Assembly (NCBI GenBank): GCA_963816855.1
Contig: CAWFMA010000006.1
Coordinates: forward strand, 62,001-126,000
Direction of reading: 5' to 3'
DNA from: DASTFP01 sp963816855
GTDB taxonomy: Bacteria; Verrucomicrobiota; Verrucomicrobiia; Chthoniobacterales; Terrimicrobiaceae
Length of the DNA: 64,000 nt
Shown: positions 32,389 to 40,400 of the stretch, one piece after another
How the letters are laid out: every line of letters begins with the position of its first letter
Position numbering within the stretch: position 1 is the stretch's first letter
The notes under the pieces: generated by a model
The model's database searches: none
Told to the model about the DNA's origin: nothing
The model's input: the letters and a program-made list of their open reading frames with translations, nothing else
Program-made: the position numbers and the translations under genes

Positions 32389-34205
32389 GTTTCCTCTTTC
32401 CCGGTGCCTTCGTGCTCGGCGCGCTGGCCGCCGTGATCGTGGCGCTCTATTTGCAGCGCCCCCGGCGGAGAGCGCTGGAGGTCTCCACGCTGCTTTTCTG
32501 GCGCCGGATCCTCGAGCGAGAGCCTCGCCGAAGATTTCTGGGACGCCTGCGCGCTCCGTATTCGCTCTTTCTGCAGCTCCTGATTTTCCTGCTCGTCCTC
32601 CTGGCCTTGGCGCGACCGGATCAGGCTTGGCTGCGCGGGCGTCATTCGACGGTTATCGTGCTTGACGCCCGGGCGCGCATGCAGGCTCCCGGCGTCTTCG
32701 GCGACGCCGTGCTTGCGGCGCATGATATTGTCTCGCGGCTCGGACCGAAGGATGAAGCGGCGATTCTCGGCGTGGAGGGGGAAACTCAAATCATTTCGGC
32801 GTTTTCAAACGATAGCCGGGAGCTTCGCCGGAAACTCGCGGCGCTCTCGCCGTCCGACGCCGGCGGAGATCTGCAGGCAGCTCTTCTCCTTGCGCGAAGA
32901 CTCCTGGACGCGAAACCGGGCGGTCACCGGCTCGTGGTCATCAGCGATCGCCCGGTGCCCGCGTCAGAAGGCGTCGAGCAAATCACTGTCGGAAAACCGC
33001 GGGAAAACATCGCGATCCTCGGGCTGGCGGAGCGCCCTGTGCCGGCCAGTCCCCAGTCGGCGGAACTGTTCGCTAAACTGGGCAACTTGTCTTTCAAGGC
33101 CCGCGATGTCGAACTCGAGCTCTCCCTGGATGGAAGGCCCTTCGACGTGCAGCGATTTCAGATTGGCGCGGGCGACTACCGGAGTTTTTCGACGCTTGTC
33201 CCGAGAGAGATGCTCGCTTCGGGCAGCGGATTTCTTGAAGCGCGCCTGACTTCGGAAGATGGCTTGGGCTTCGACAACACCGCTCGCGCCGCCCTTCCGA
33301 CCGGCCAACGCTTGCGAATCCTTCTGGTGGGAAGCGACGACCCTTTTCTCGAAAATGCCCTGAAGGCGGACCCGGCTCTTGAGGTGGAAATCCTCCGCCC
33401 CGAGGCATGGCGGACCGGCTTGGGAGAGAATTTCGACGTGGTGGTTTTCGACGACTGGCTCCCGGACGGCACCACCCTCGATTCGTTGAATCGCGGCTGC
33501 TATTTCTTCTTCGGACGTGCGCCATGGAATGCCGGAGGCGTTGAGGTCCCCACGGCTCTGCTGGAAGCGGGCGATCGTCAGAGCCCCCTCCTCTGGAATG
33601 TGGATCTAACGGAGATCAGGCTGGCCAAGGCGACCAGACTGGATCTTCCCAAGGACGGGCTCTGGCGCGTTTCGATTCCGGTGAAAACTGCGGACGAGCC
33701 GATGATCGCCGCGCTGGAAGGGCCCCGCGGCCTGCGCGCAGTGGCCACTGCTTTCAAGGTGGCCGATTCCAATTTTCCCCTGCGAGTGGGATTTCCACTG
33801 TTTGTGAGCAATGTCATCCATTGGCTTGCGCGCCGCGACTTGGAGAACAGCGCTTGGAAGGCAGGGCAAACGTTTATCCCTGGCAACGGGGAAGAAATCT
33901 CGAAGGGCCCTATTAAAGAAGCGGAGGCCTCACGAGCCGGCGAGCGCTCTTTATTTACCGGGAAGCCTCTTATACTCAGGGAAAATGGGTTCTACGAAGT
34001 GCGCGGGCCCGTCCGGCCCAAATGGTTGGCCGTAAACACGAGCGATCCGGCGGAGTCAGACCTTCGCGCGGCGGACAGCGGCGGCAAGGTCTCCGCGTTG
34101 CAGGGAACGTGGTGGCCTCTGCAGCCGTGGCGTTGGCTGGCCCTGGCAGCCGCCCTACTGCTCGCGGTGGAATGGGGGCTTTATCATCGCCGCGTCACGG
34201 AATGA
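32385..34205 (+). CDS. BatA-like membrane protein with degenerate VWA domain
   Basis: The 606-residue protein has the BatA N-terminal module: one TM at about residues 5-20 (FPGAFVLGALAAVIVALYL), LQRPRRRALEVSTLLFWRRI, and a second TM at about 60-76 (LFLQLLIFLLVLLALARP). A VWA-like domain follows (about 85-210), but its metal site reads VLDARARMQ, lacking the DxSxS serines. The rest is an extracytoplasmic region with a last TM near residue 580-597. It is paired with the DUF58 gene upstream (4-base overlap) and converges on the oxidoreductase gene, overlapping by 11 bases. A role in envelope complex assembly is inferred. Confidence 0.82.
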   Translation: MSFLFPGAFVLGALAAVIVALYLQRPRRRALEVSTLLFWRRILEREPRRRFLGRLRAPYSLFLQLLIFLLVLLALARPDQAWLRGRHSTVIVLDARARMQAPGVFGDAVLAAHDIVSRLGPKDEAAILGVEGETQIISAFSNDSRELRRKLAALSPSDAGGDLQAALLLARRLLDAKPGGHRLVVISDRPVPASEGVEQITVGKPRENIAILGLAERPVPASPQSAELFAKLGNLSFKARDVELELSLDGRPFDVQRFQIGAGDYRSFSTLVPREMLASGSGFLEARLTSEDGLGFDNTARAALPTGQRLRILLVGSDDPFLENALKADPALEVEILRPEAWRTGLGENFDVVVFDDWLPDGTTLDSLNRGCYFFFGRAPWNAGGVEVPTALLEAGDRQSPLLWNVDLTEIRLAKATRLDLPKDGLWRVSIPVKTADEPMIAALEGPRGLRAVATAFKVADSNFPLRVGFPLFVSNVIHWLARRDLENSAWKAGQTFIPGNGEEISKGPIKEAEASRAGERSLFTGKPLILRENGFYEVRGPVRPKWLAVNTSDPAESDLRAADSGGKVSALQGTWWPLQPWRWLALAAALLLAVEWGLYHRRVTE

Positions 34206-35157
34206 GGACAATCTTGCCTCGCGCCTCGTGGTCCATCACCGCACGGTGAGCATCGGGAGCGCTGGCCAGCGGCAATTCCCGTTCGATGATCGGGTGGATG
34301 TGACCCTCGGCGAGCTGTTCGCGGAGAGAGTTGTAAATGTCGGCGAGCTCGGAAGGCGAGGCGTTCCCGAGCACCATCCCCCGAATATCGGCATCGCGTA
34401 TCATCGCGTCTCGCGGGTTGATCTCGACGGATCCCCGGCTGCCGATCACTACCACACGCCCCCGCGGAGCAAGCAGTCGCAGATCTTCGCCAAGATTGAC
34501 GTTGGCGAGCATTTCGAGAATGCAATCGACTCCCCGGCCTTCGGTGGCATCGAGAATGGCTTGGCGAGACGCGGCATCCTTATGATCGAAGACGCCATCC
34601 GCTCCGAGCTGGCGGACAAGTTCCCGGCCCTCGCCGGAGCCGGCCGTGCCGAAAACTCTGATGCGTTTGGCGCGCGCGAGCTGAACGGCCGCCGTGCCCA
34701 CCCCGCCGCTGGCGCCATGTACCAGGACCACTTCGCCGGAGCGCGCCTGCCCGCGATGGAACAAGGCCCGATAGGCAGTGGCAAAGGGCACGCCGAGAGC
34801 GGCCCCTTGCGCAAAGGTGACATTATCCGGAAGAGTATGGATCTGGCCGGGCGTGCAGATTGCCAGTTCGGCGTAGGTGCCGGAAATCGAGCCTGAAAGA
34901 AAGACACGATCCCCCGGCTTGAAGCCGCTCACCTTCGCGCCGACCGCCACGGCGAGACCGCTGCCATCGTTTCCCGGAGTATAGGGCAGCGGAGGGCTCT
35001 TGGCGTAGGCTCCCGCCCGAATGTAGGTCTCGACCGGGTTTACGCCAACCGCACGGAGTTGCACGAGGACCTGATCTTCTGAGATCACCGGATCGGGCAA
35101 TTCGACAAGCCGCATGACCTCCGGCGCTCCAAATTCCTCAACGCGTATCGCCTTCAC
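34195..35157 (-). CDS. NADPH:quinone oxidoreductase (zinc-free MDR family)
   Basis: I chose the GTG at 35157 (KAIRVEEFGAPEVMRLVELP, 320 residues), since this is the standard family N-terminus; an ATG at 35214 adds 19 atypical residues. The Rossmann motif is LVHGASGGVGTAAVQLARAK at about residue 145, and the family stretch GNDGSGLAVAVGAKVSGFKP precedes it. Cys/His zinc ligands are absent, as in the QOR/zeta-crystallin class, which reduces quinones with NADPH. It is a monocistronic gene convergent with the BatA-like gene. Confidence 0.88.
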   Translation of the reverse strand: MKAIRVEEFGAPEVMRLVELPDPVISEDQVLVQLRAVGVNPVETYIRAGAYAKSPPLPYTPGNDGSGLAVAVGAKVSGFKPGDRVFLSGSISGTYAELAICTPGQIHTLPDNVTFAQGAALGVPFATAYRALFHRGQARSGEVVLVHGASGGVGTAAVQLARAKRIRVFGTAGSGEGRELVRQLGADGVFDHKDAASRQAILDATEGRGVDCILEMLANVNLGEDLRLLAPRGRVVVIGSRGSVEINPRDAMIRDADIRGMVLGNASPSELADIYNSLREQLAEGHIHPIIERELPLASAPDAHRAVMDHEARGKIVLIP

Positions 35158-35319
35158 CAAAAGGCAGCATAGGCGCCCCCGGTTGCCTGGCAAGAAAGAG
35201 CAGGCTGCCGGCAAGAATTTGCTTGCCAGACCGAGCCTCCCGGATCGAAAATTAGCAATAGGCGCCGCGGGTTATCGAGTGAAGAAGGGCAGGGAGCGCC
35301 GCAACAGAAAAAGCAGTCC

Positions 35320-36192
35320 ATGAAACGCGGCTCGTTCCTGCATTCGTTCGGGATTTGGGTTTCATCTCTTACATCAATCTTCGCGGGGCATACCCTTTTT
35401 GCGAAGGGCGACAGCATCAAGGAACTTACCAAGACCAGCAAAAAGCTTCGCCCAAGCCAGTCACAACCTGCCGGGGAAGACGCAACTCCTCCCCCGTCCG
35501 AAGATTGGCAAGATCAGCCGAGCAGCAGCGCCGATCGCTATCCGTGGAAACAGCGAATCGTGACGACAACATTTTGGATCGGCGAGACCCCGACTCCAAG
35601 CAATCCGGTTCCCAATCACAAGAGCAGTTGGGACGCTAATTGGGCGGCGAACTATGGCGGCACAGACACCCCGGACCGGAAAGGCCGGACCAGCGAATTC
35701 ATTCCGTCGAATTTCGTTCCGCGCCAAAATCCCTTTTACGTGGCTCTCCCGTACAATGATAAGACTTCGAAAGGCCACAAACCCGAAGCCAAACAAGTCA
35801 TCCCATGGTTTAACAAGGAATACAAAGGGCCGGACAAATCGGTCTGCAAAGGGAGATGGATTGCCATTCGCAAGGGAGACCGCGTTTGCTACGCGCAATG
35901 GGAAGACGCCGGACCGTTCCGCACCGACAACTGGCAATACGTCTTTGGTCCCGAGCGGCCTCTCCCCAACCTGAACAGGGGCGCGGGCCTAGATGTCTCG
36001 CCGGCAGTGCGCGATTTTCTAGGGATGGAGGATACCGACGTGACCGATTGGAAGTTTGTGGATTTCGATGAGGTTCCATCGGGACCCTGGGCGACCTACG
36101 GCGACAACAATACTTTCGTTGTTAGTCGTCGCGCCGCCGAGAAACAGATGGCCGCGATGAGGGTTCCTGTCAGGACCACGGTGATCGACTAA
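35320..36192 (+). CDS. Exported protein with RlpA-like (double-psi barrel) features, function unknown
   Basis: The 290-residue protein has a Sec-type N-terminus (LHSFGIWVSSLTSIFAGHTLFA). Residues 35-75 are polar and low-complexity, probably a linker. The rest includes NPFYVALPYNDKTSKGHKP, VCYAQWEDAGPFRTDNWQYV and RGAGLDVSPAVRDFLGMED. The last two recall the RlpA pattern GPF...GRxIDLS..AAxxLG, so a double-psi barrel is likely although overall identity looks low. The Asp in LDVSP and the EDAGPF loop could form an active site. It stands alone between an oxidoreductase and a FecR gene. It could bind or cut peptidoglycan; this is inferred. Confidence 0.65.
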   Translation: MKRGSFLHSFGIWVSSLTSIFAGHTLFAKGDSIKELTKTSKKLRPSQSQPAGEDATPPPSEDWQDQPSSSADRYPWKQRIVTTTFWIGETPTPSNPVPNHKSSWDANWAANYGGTDTPDRKGRTSEFIPSNFVPRQNPFYVALPYNDKTSKGHKPEAKQVIPWFNKEYKGPDKSVCKGRWIAIRKGDRVCYAQWEDAGPFRTDNWQYVFGPERPLPNLNRGAGLDVSPAVRDFLGMEDTDVTDWKFVDFDEVPSGPWATYGDNNTFVVSRRAAEKQMAAMRVPVRTTVID

Positions 36193-36376
36193 GCTAAGTT
36201 GGACGGTCTCGAAAAGGTCGACCGGACGGGACTGATGTCGGTGGAGCCAACCCCTCCAAGGATCCGCGGCGTTTCCGAAAAAAACGCAGCTAAGAAACAG
36301 CAACTCGCCGCCGCGCAGTTGCGAGCAAAAAGGCAAGCCACGCCGAAATCGGATTTGGTGCGTCGGCGACAGCCCT

Positions 36377-37405
36377 TCAGGCGCCGGCTCGAGCTTGCGC
36401 GGGAGTTCCCGCGCCCTCTGGTGGCGGCGTAGGCGGAGGCGTCGGGGGTGGAGTGGGCGGTGGAGTGGGCGGCCTGGTTGGTGGTGGAGGGGGTGGAGTC
36501 GGCGGCGGCGTGGGAGGCCGTGTGGGAGGCGGCGCGGGCGGAGGTGACGGTGGGGGAGAGGGCGGAGTAGGCGCGGGCGGAATCGGAGGCGGAGGCGGAG
36601 GAGCGGGCGGCGGCGGCGGTGGTTGCTCGTTATTGGCGGCGCTCGCGGCGCGGGCGGTTTGGGAGGCCTGCGTGATAAGATTGGAGGCTCCAGGCAGGGT
36701 GTTGTCGGGCGCGAAAGCTTTTCCTTGCTTGGCGGCATTGCGTGCCAGGGCCGCCTGACTCGGGAGCGGCGCGAAACCACCGGCTTCGCCGAGCATTGAA
36801 GTCGCGAGAAGCACTCCGAGATTAACGTTCTGGACCGCAGGCATCTTTGTCGCTTCATTTGGGACGTCCACCATTTGCCCGGCTTGCAGGGATCTGCGGC
36901 TCCTGGGATTAGCCGTAAAGTAAACCAGGACCTTGCCGTTGAGGCAGATGACCTTGACCCGGCCGGCGAGCGGCGGGCCGGCTCCGCCTCTTTTGCCGCC
37001 CGATCCTTTGACGTAGGAAATGAGGAATTCGGTTCCCGTGACCGCCGCGGTGATCGCGCCGGCCTGCACCTTTCCGCCTCCCGCTCCCTTGGGCGAGGAA
37101 AAGAGCATCGTGCCGCCGTCCAACGTAATTTCACGGCCGCCGGAGACAAATCGAAACAACGCGTTCGAGCCCACGCGGGTTATCGTGAGATCTGGAAATT
37201 GCAATTCCGCCTGGGAGTCGCCGCCGGTCTTCACCGCGATTTTCCCGTTCACCGTGTCGCCCGGAACCGCTGGGCGGGCCCTCATTTCAAGCAGCAAAGA
37301 AACCAGGTTGACGGTTCTGGTGATCTCGGCCTTTTCGAACGGATCCGCGCGCAGGTGAGCCCAGGACCAATGACACAAAAAGGCGATGAGAATCCAAGGC
37401 TTCAT
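36377..37405 (-). CDS. FecR-domain exported protein with long Pro-rich C-terminus
   Basis: The 342-residue protein has a signal peptide (MKPWILIAFLCHWSWAHLRA). The FecR domain (about residues 45-180) reads VNGKIAVKTGGDSQAELQFP, DLTITRVGSNALFRF, GGTMLFSSPKG and ITAAVTGTEFLISY. The last 95 residues are almost only Pro, Thr and Arg (PPTPPPTPPP-type), suggesting a stiff wall- or periplasm-spanning arm. In Verrucomicrobiota such FecR proteins often neighbour CHASE2 cyclases and barrel proteins, as here (39385 and 40401). An IS and a MITE now separate it from the barrel gene, which would otherwise precede it on the same strand. Confidence 0.83.
   Translation of the reverse strand: MKPWILIAFLCHWSWAHLRADPFEKAEITRTVNLVSLLLEMRARPAVPGDTVNGKIAVKTGGDSQAELQFPDLTITRVGSNALFRFVSGGREITLDGGTMLFSSPKGAGGGKVQAGAITAAVTGTEFLISYVKGSGGKRGGAGPPLAGRVKVICLNGKVLVYFTANPRSRRSLQAGQMVDVPNEATKMPAVQNVNLGVLLATSMLGEAGGFAPLPSQAALARNAAKQGKAFAPDNTLPGASNLITQASQTARAASAANNEQPPPPPPAPPPPPPIPPAPTPPSPPPSPPPAPPPTRPPTPPPTPPPPPPTRPPTPPPTPPPTPPPTPPPEGAGTPAQARAGA
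36430..36640. repeat. Low-complexity tandem repeat coding Pro/Thr-rich tail
   Basis: The plus strand shows irregular repeats of GGTGGAGT/GGCGG units that encode Pro-Pro-Thr/Arg motifs on the minus strand. It lies inside the FecR gene. Such DNA is prone to slippage, so tail length may vary between strains. The Gly-rich plus-strand frame is a shadow. Confidence 0.75.
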
Positions 37406-37531
37406 ACTCTAGGCCTTAAAGAAGCGTGATTTGAATCGAAGGCACGACGCAAAAGACTCGAAATGCCCTTAAATCCTTGGTTTGATAGCGGTGACTAAAC
37501 CGAAGCTACCCAAAGGGAAAGGTCATTTCGA

Positions 37532-39044
37532 GTGAAGAGAAGCTATCCTAAGATTCTGCGTCATCGCAAGCGTCGAATTCGACGTCGCCTGGACCCCGGG
37601 CGCGCTTGGAGTGATCAGGCGGAGCCAATCATCAAGGCCAGCAATATTCACTATGAGATGGCTGAGAAAGCCAGGGCTGTAAACTGCGGGGGCATCGGCG
37701 CGATCCATCTGATGGTCAACAAGCTGGGGTTGCGGCAAGAGATCGACTCGCGGCTGCACTTGCTTAAGAAGCACTTGCCCTACCACGAGAGCGACCATGT
37801 GTTGAATCTGACCTACAACGCGTTGCTGGAGGGAGTGCGGCTGGAGGATATTGAACTGCGGCGCAATGATGAGGCCTTCCTCGATGGTCTGGGCGCCCAG
37901 CGCATTCCGGATCCATCCACCAGCGGGGACTTCACCCGTCGCTTTGAGGAGGGCGATATCCTCAATCTGATGGAGATTACCAACACGGTGCGGCAACGGG
38001 TTTGGAGGCAACAGCCCAGGGGCTTTTTGACAGAGGCCTTCATCGACACCGACGGCACGGTTGCGCCGACTTTCGGGGAGTGCAAAGGCGGGATGGCTCT
38101 TTCCTATAAGGGAATATGGGGCTATGCCCCGCTGGTGGTCACGCTGGCCAACACCAACGAAGTGCTCTACCCTGGTCAACCGTCCCGGCAACGTCGTGAG
38201 CCATGAGGGCTGCGTGCCATGGATCGATCGGGCTATCAAATTGGTAGCCCCACATGCCGCACAGATCACCTTGCGCGGCGACACCGACTTTACCTTGAGC
38301 GCAGAATTGGACCGTTGGGATGAGCAAGGAGTCAAATTTATTTTCGGAATGGATGCCCATCCCAAGGTGGTGAACTTGGCCCAAGCCTTGCCAGAACAGG
38401 CGTGGAAGCCCCTTGAGCGGCTTCCACGCTATGAAATTGCCACAGCTGCGCGACGCAAGCCCGAGCGAGTCAAGGAAAGCATCGTGCGCTTCAAGGGCTA
38501 TGAGAACAAGGTGCTCTTTGGTGAGGATATTGCCGAAATCGACTATCAGCCCCTAAAATGCTCGCGCTCCTATCGACTCATCATCGTGCGCAAGAACATC
38601 AGCGTGCAAAAGGGCGAGCAGGTTCTCTTCGATGAGATCGGTTACCTTTTTTATATCACCAACCGCGGCGATTGCACAGGCGAGCAAATCGTGAGTCTGG
38701 CCAACGGGCGCTGCAATCAGGAGAACGTGATCGAGCAACTCAAAAACGGAGTCAACGCCATGCGCATGCCGGTGGACGATTTGCTCCGCAACTGGGCCTA
38801 CATGGTCATGACCTCCCTGGCCTGGAATCTGAAGGCGTGGTTCGGCTTGCTCTTGCCCAATGCTCGACGAGCAGGGGAGTTGATCAAGAGGGAGTTCCGT
38901 CGCTTTTTACAGGCAATCGTTTTGTTGCCGGCCCAGATCGTGCGCACGGGCAGACGTGTCATCTATCGCATCATGAACGATAACCGGTGGCTCAAAGATC
39001 TCTTCGCAGCTTGGGAGCACCTGCGCAGGCTCTGTATTACTTAG
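37532..39044 (+). mobile_element. IS1380-family insertion sequence (transposase region)
   Basis: The segment encodes an IS1380-type transposase in two frames and lies between the FecR and barrel genes. I could not identify matching terminal inverted repeats or a target duplication, so the borders given are those of the transposase; the true element extends some way to each side. Its orientation is opposite to the two flanking genes. It is the only full-size IS in the window. Confidence 0.82.
37532..39044 (+). pseudogene. IS1380-family transposase, split by one frameshift
   Basis: Frame 1 (37532-38206) begins MKRSYPKILRHRKRRIRRRL and carries INYEMAEK/GGIGAIHLM-type sequence, then the first catalytic Asp region FIDTDGTVAPTFGECKGG. 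It breaks at LANTNEVLY. Frame 2 (open from 38061) resumes at LVNRPGNVVSHEGC and runs through ITLRGDTDFTLSAELDRWDE and the C-terminal Glu region NQENVIEQLKNGVNAMRMP to 39044. Removing one C at 38170-38172 (TAC CCT GG to TAC CTG G) restores a single frame of about 500 residues. Inactive as read, unless a base-call error is responsible. Confidence 0.85.
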
Positions 39045-39278
39045 CAAAGCAAAACGATCCGGATCCACACCACAATTTGTGGCCGCAAGAGGCGAACTCT
39101 GCTCCGCTACTGCCACCATCCGCTACCTCGGCACGATGCCGAACGCCCAAAGTCGCATTCCAACCCATTATGCTCCAGCACCGTGCGGCTCGGTAACAAG
39201 AATCGCCCGAAAAGACCTCGAAAAATACCACCTACGCGACGCTCGCGCAATTCGAGCCAGTTTTTCGCTTATTTTGGG
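39045..39278. other. Gap between transposase and MITE; no gene seen
   Basis: This stretch includes the likely right end of the IS element. A short inverted repeat CCACAA-T-TTGTGG lies at 39070-39082. Frames here are short and have no recognisable domain. Confidence 0.4.
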
Positions 39279-39389
39279 TCTAGTGCAGTGTAACAGATGA
39301 TTCAGACACGCATAGCCGCCGCGCATCCGCTTGTATTGGCCGAGCGTGCCTTTCATTTGTAGCCGTATCATCTGTTACGCTGCACTAGA
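39279..39389. mobile_element. 111-bp MITE with 23-bp terminal inverted repeats
   Basis: The ends (39279-39301 and 39367-39389) are inverted repeats matching at 22 of 23 positions; both outer ends read TCTAGTGCAG. The 65-base centre has no gene. A further 9-bp inverted repeat, TTTTCGCTT (39262-39270) and AAGCGAAAA (39389-39397), flanks it. The right terminus supplies the TAG stop of the barrel protein gene. No transposase is near; the IS1380 element shows no matching ends. Confidence 0.8.
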
Positions 39390-40311
39390 AGCGAAAATCA
39401 AGGGCGAGCGACCCGCCGACATTGACTACTGTGTAGTCGAAGATCGCGTCGGTCGAATTGTTTGCTCCGAAGCCGGCATTGGCCGACAGGCGCGCCCAGC
39501 GCGCGAGGGAGAGCGTGAGGGCGCCTCCGACGTTATGGGTCACATCCAGACGGGAACCTTGCGGGTAGTGGAAAAGCGAAAGGAGGTAGTAGGTTTGAAA
39601 TTCGAGGGGGGCGATAATTTTCCAACGCCAGCCGAGCCAGAAATTGTACTCGTTGCGCCTCGCGGCAGACGGCTGGGCATCCAGGGCAAATGAACTGAGC
39701 CAGCCTGCTTGAATCGTCATCAAGCTGGTAATCTGGAACTGCTTGTAGAGGGCGACGGTGAGCGCGTTGTTGACGTAGAATTCGTCGAGCGTTTCGCTAT
39801 CGAGAAAGCGCTGGTATTCGAAGCGCACGGAGGCGGTGAGCTGGCCCAGGCTTTGAATGACGTAATCCAATCCGCCACCCGCATTGAAATAATTGAAATT
39901 GAGCGACGAAAACTGCGCGTATTGAAACACTTGGTCGGAGACGTGCCCGTCGAGGTATAGTCCTTCGATCAGGTTTGGCCGAACGCCGGCGCCTCCTCCT
40001 CCCACGAAATAGATATCGCCCCGTCCGCCGTTCCTCGAGAGAGCTGGATTCGAAGTATAATTCAGTCCGGCATTGCCTATCACATAAGGCGCGAGCCAGA
40101 TCGGTTTCGGGCGCACCAGTTCCTGCCTGCCGAGGTCCGCTTCGGCTTGCGCGAAATTCGTATCGGAGACCTCGGTGGCAGCTTGGGTCCGCTCGAGTGC
40201 CGCCGCGGTTCGCGCGGCCGCGTCCGCCCGGGCAGCCTGGCCATGGGCTGCTTGCAAGCTGCCCGTGAGACAGGCCAGACAAACGATCCTTCTAAGCCAC
40301 ACGCCAAGCAT
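39385..40311 (-). CDS. Outer-membrane beta-barrel protein
   Basis: The 308-residue protein has a signal peptide (IVCLACLTGSLQAAHGQA), a 40-residue Ala-rich polar stretch, then alternating beta-strand sequence (YVIGNAGLNYTSNPALSRNG, YLDGHVSDQVFQYAQFSSLN, LTASVRFEYQRFLDSETLDE). It ends LALDFRF, the terminal Phe typical of BAM-inserted barrels. About 12-14 strands can be counted. The stop codon comes from the MITE end immediately after that Phe, so the protein seems intact. It is divergent from the CHASE2 cyclase with a 90-base gap and lies upstream of FecR on the same strand. A sensing or pore role in one FecR/cyclase module is inferred. Confidence 0.82.
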   Translation of the reverse strand: MLGVWLRRIVCLACLTGSLQAAHGQAARADAAARTAAALERTQAATEVSDTNFAQAEADLGRQELVRPKPIWLAPYVIGNAGLNYTSNPALSRNGGRGDIYFVGGGGAGVRPNLIEGLYLDGHVSDQVFQYAQFSSLNFNYFNAGGGLDYVIQSLGQLTASVRFEYQRFLDSETLDEFYVNNALTVALYKQFQITSLMTIQAGWLSSFALDAQPSAARRNEYNFWLGWRWKIIAPLEFQTYYLLSLFHYPQGSRLDVTHNVGGALTLSLARWARLSANAGFGANNSTDAIFDYTVVNVGGSLALDFRF

Positions 40312-40400
40312 AGGCGCACCGAATTGCCTGAAATGTCAAGCCCTCACCGTCACCGCGGCTTGCATTCTCGCGCCCGGATGGCTTCCTTTCAGAAATACCA

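Noticed and set aside
36430..36640. Possible CRISPR or minisatellite array
   Set aside because: The repeats have no constant spacer length and are explained by the Pro-rich protein tail.
36019..37149. 376-codon minus-strand frame rich in Pro, Arg and Leu
   Set aside because: Out-of-frame reading of the FecR gene and its repeat tail; the FecR frame has the signal peptide and domain.
37406..37531. Left terminal inverted repeat of the IS1380 element
   Set aside because: I compared this stretch with the reverse complement of 39045-39278 and found no convincing match, so no border is claimed.
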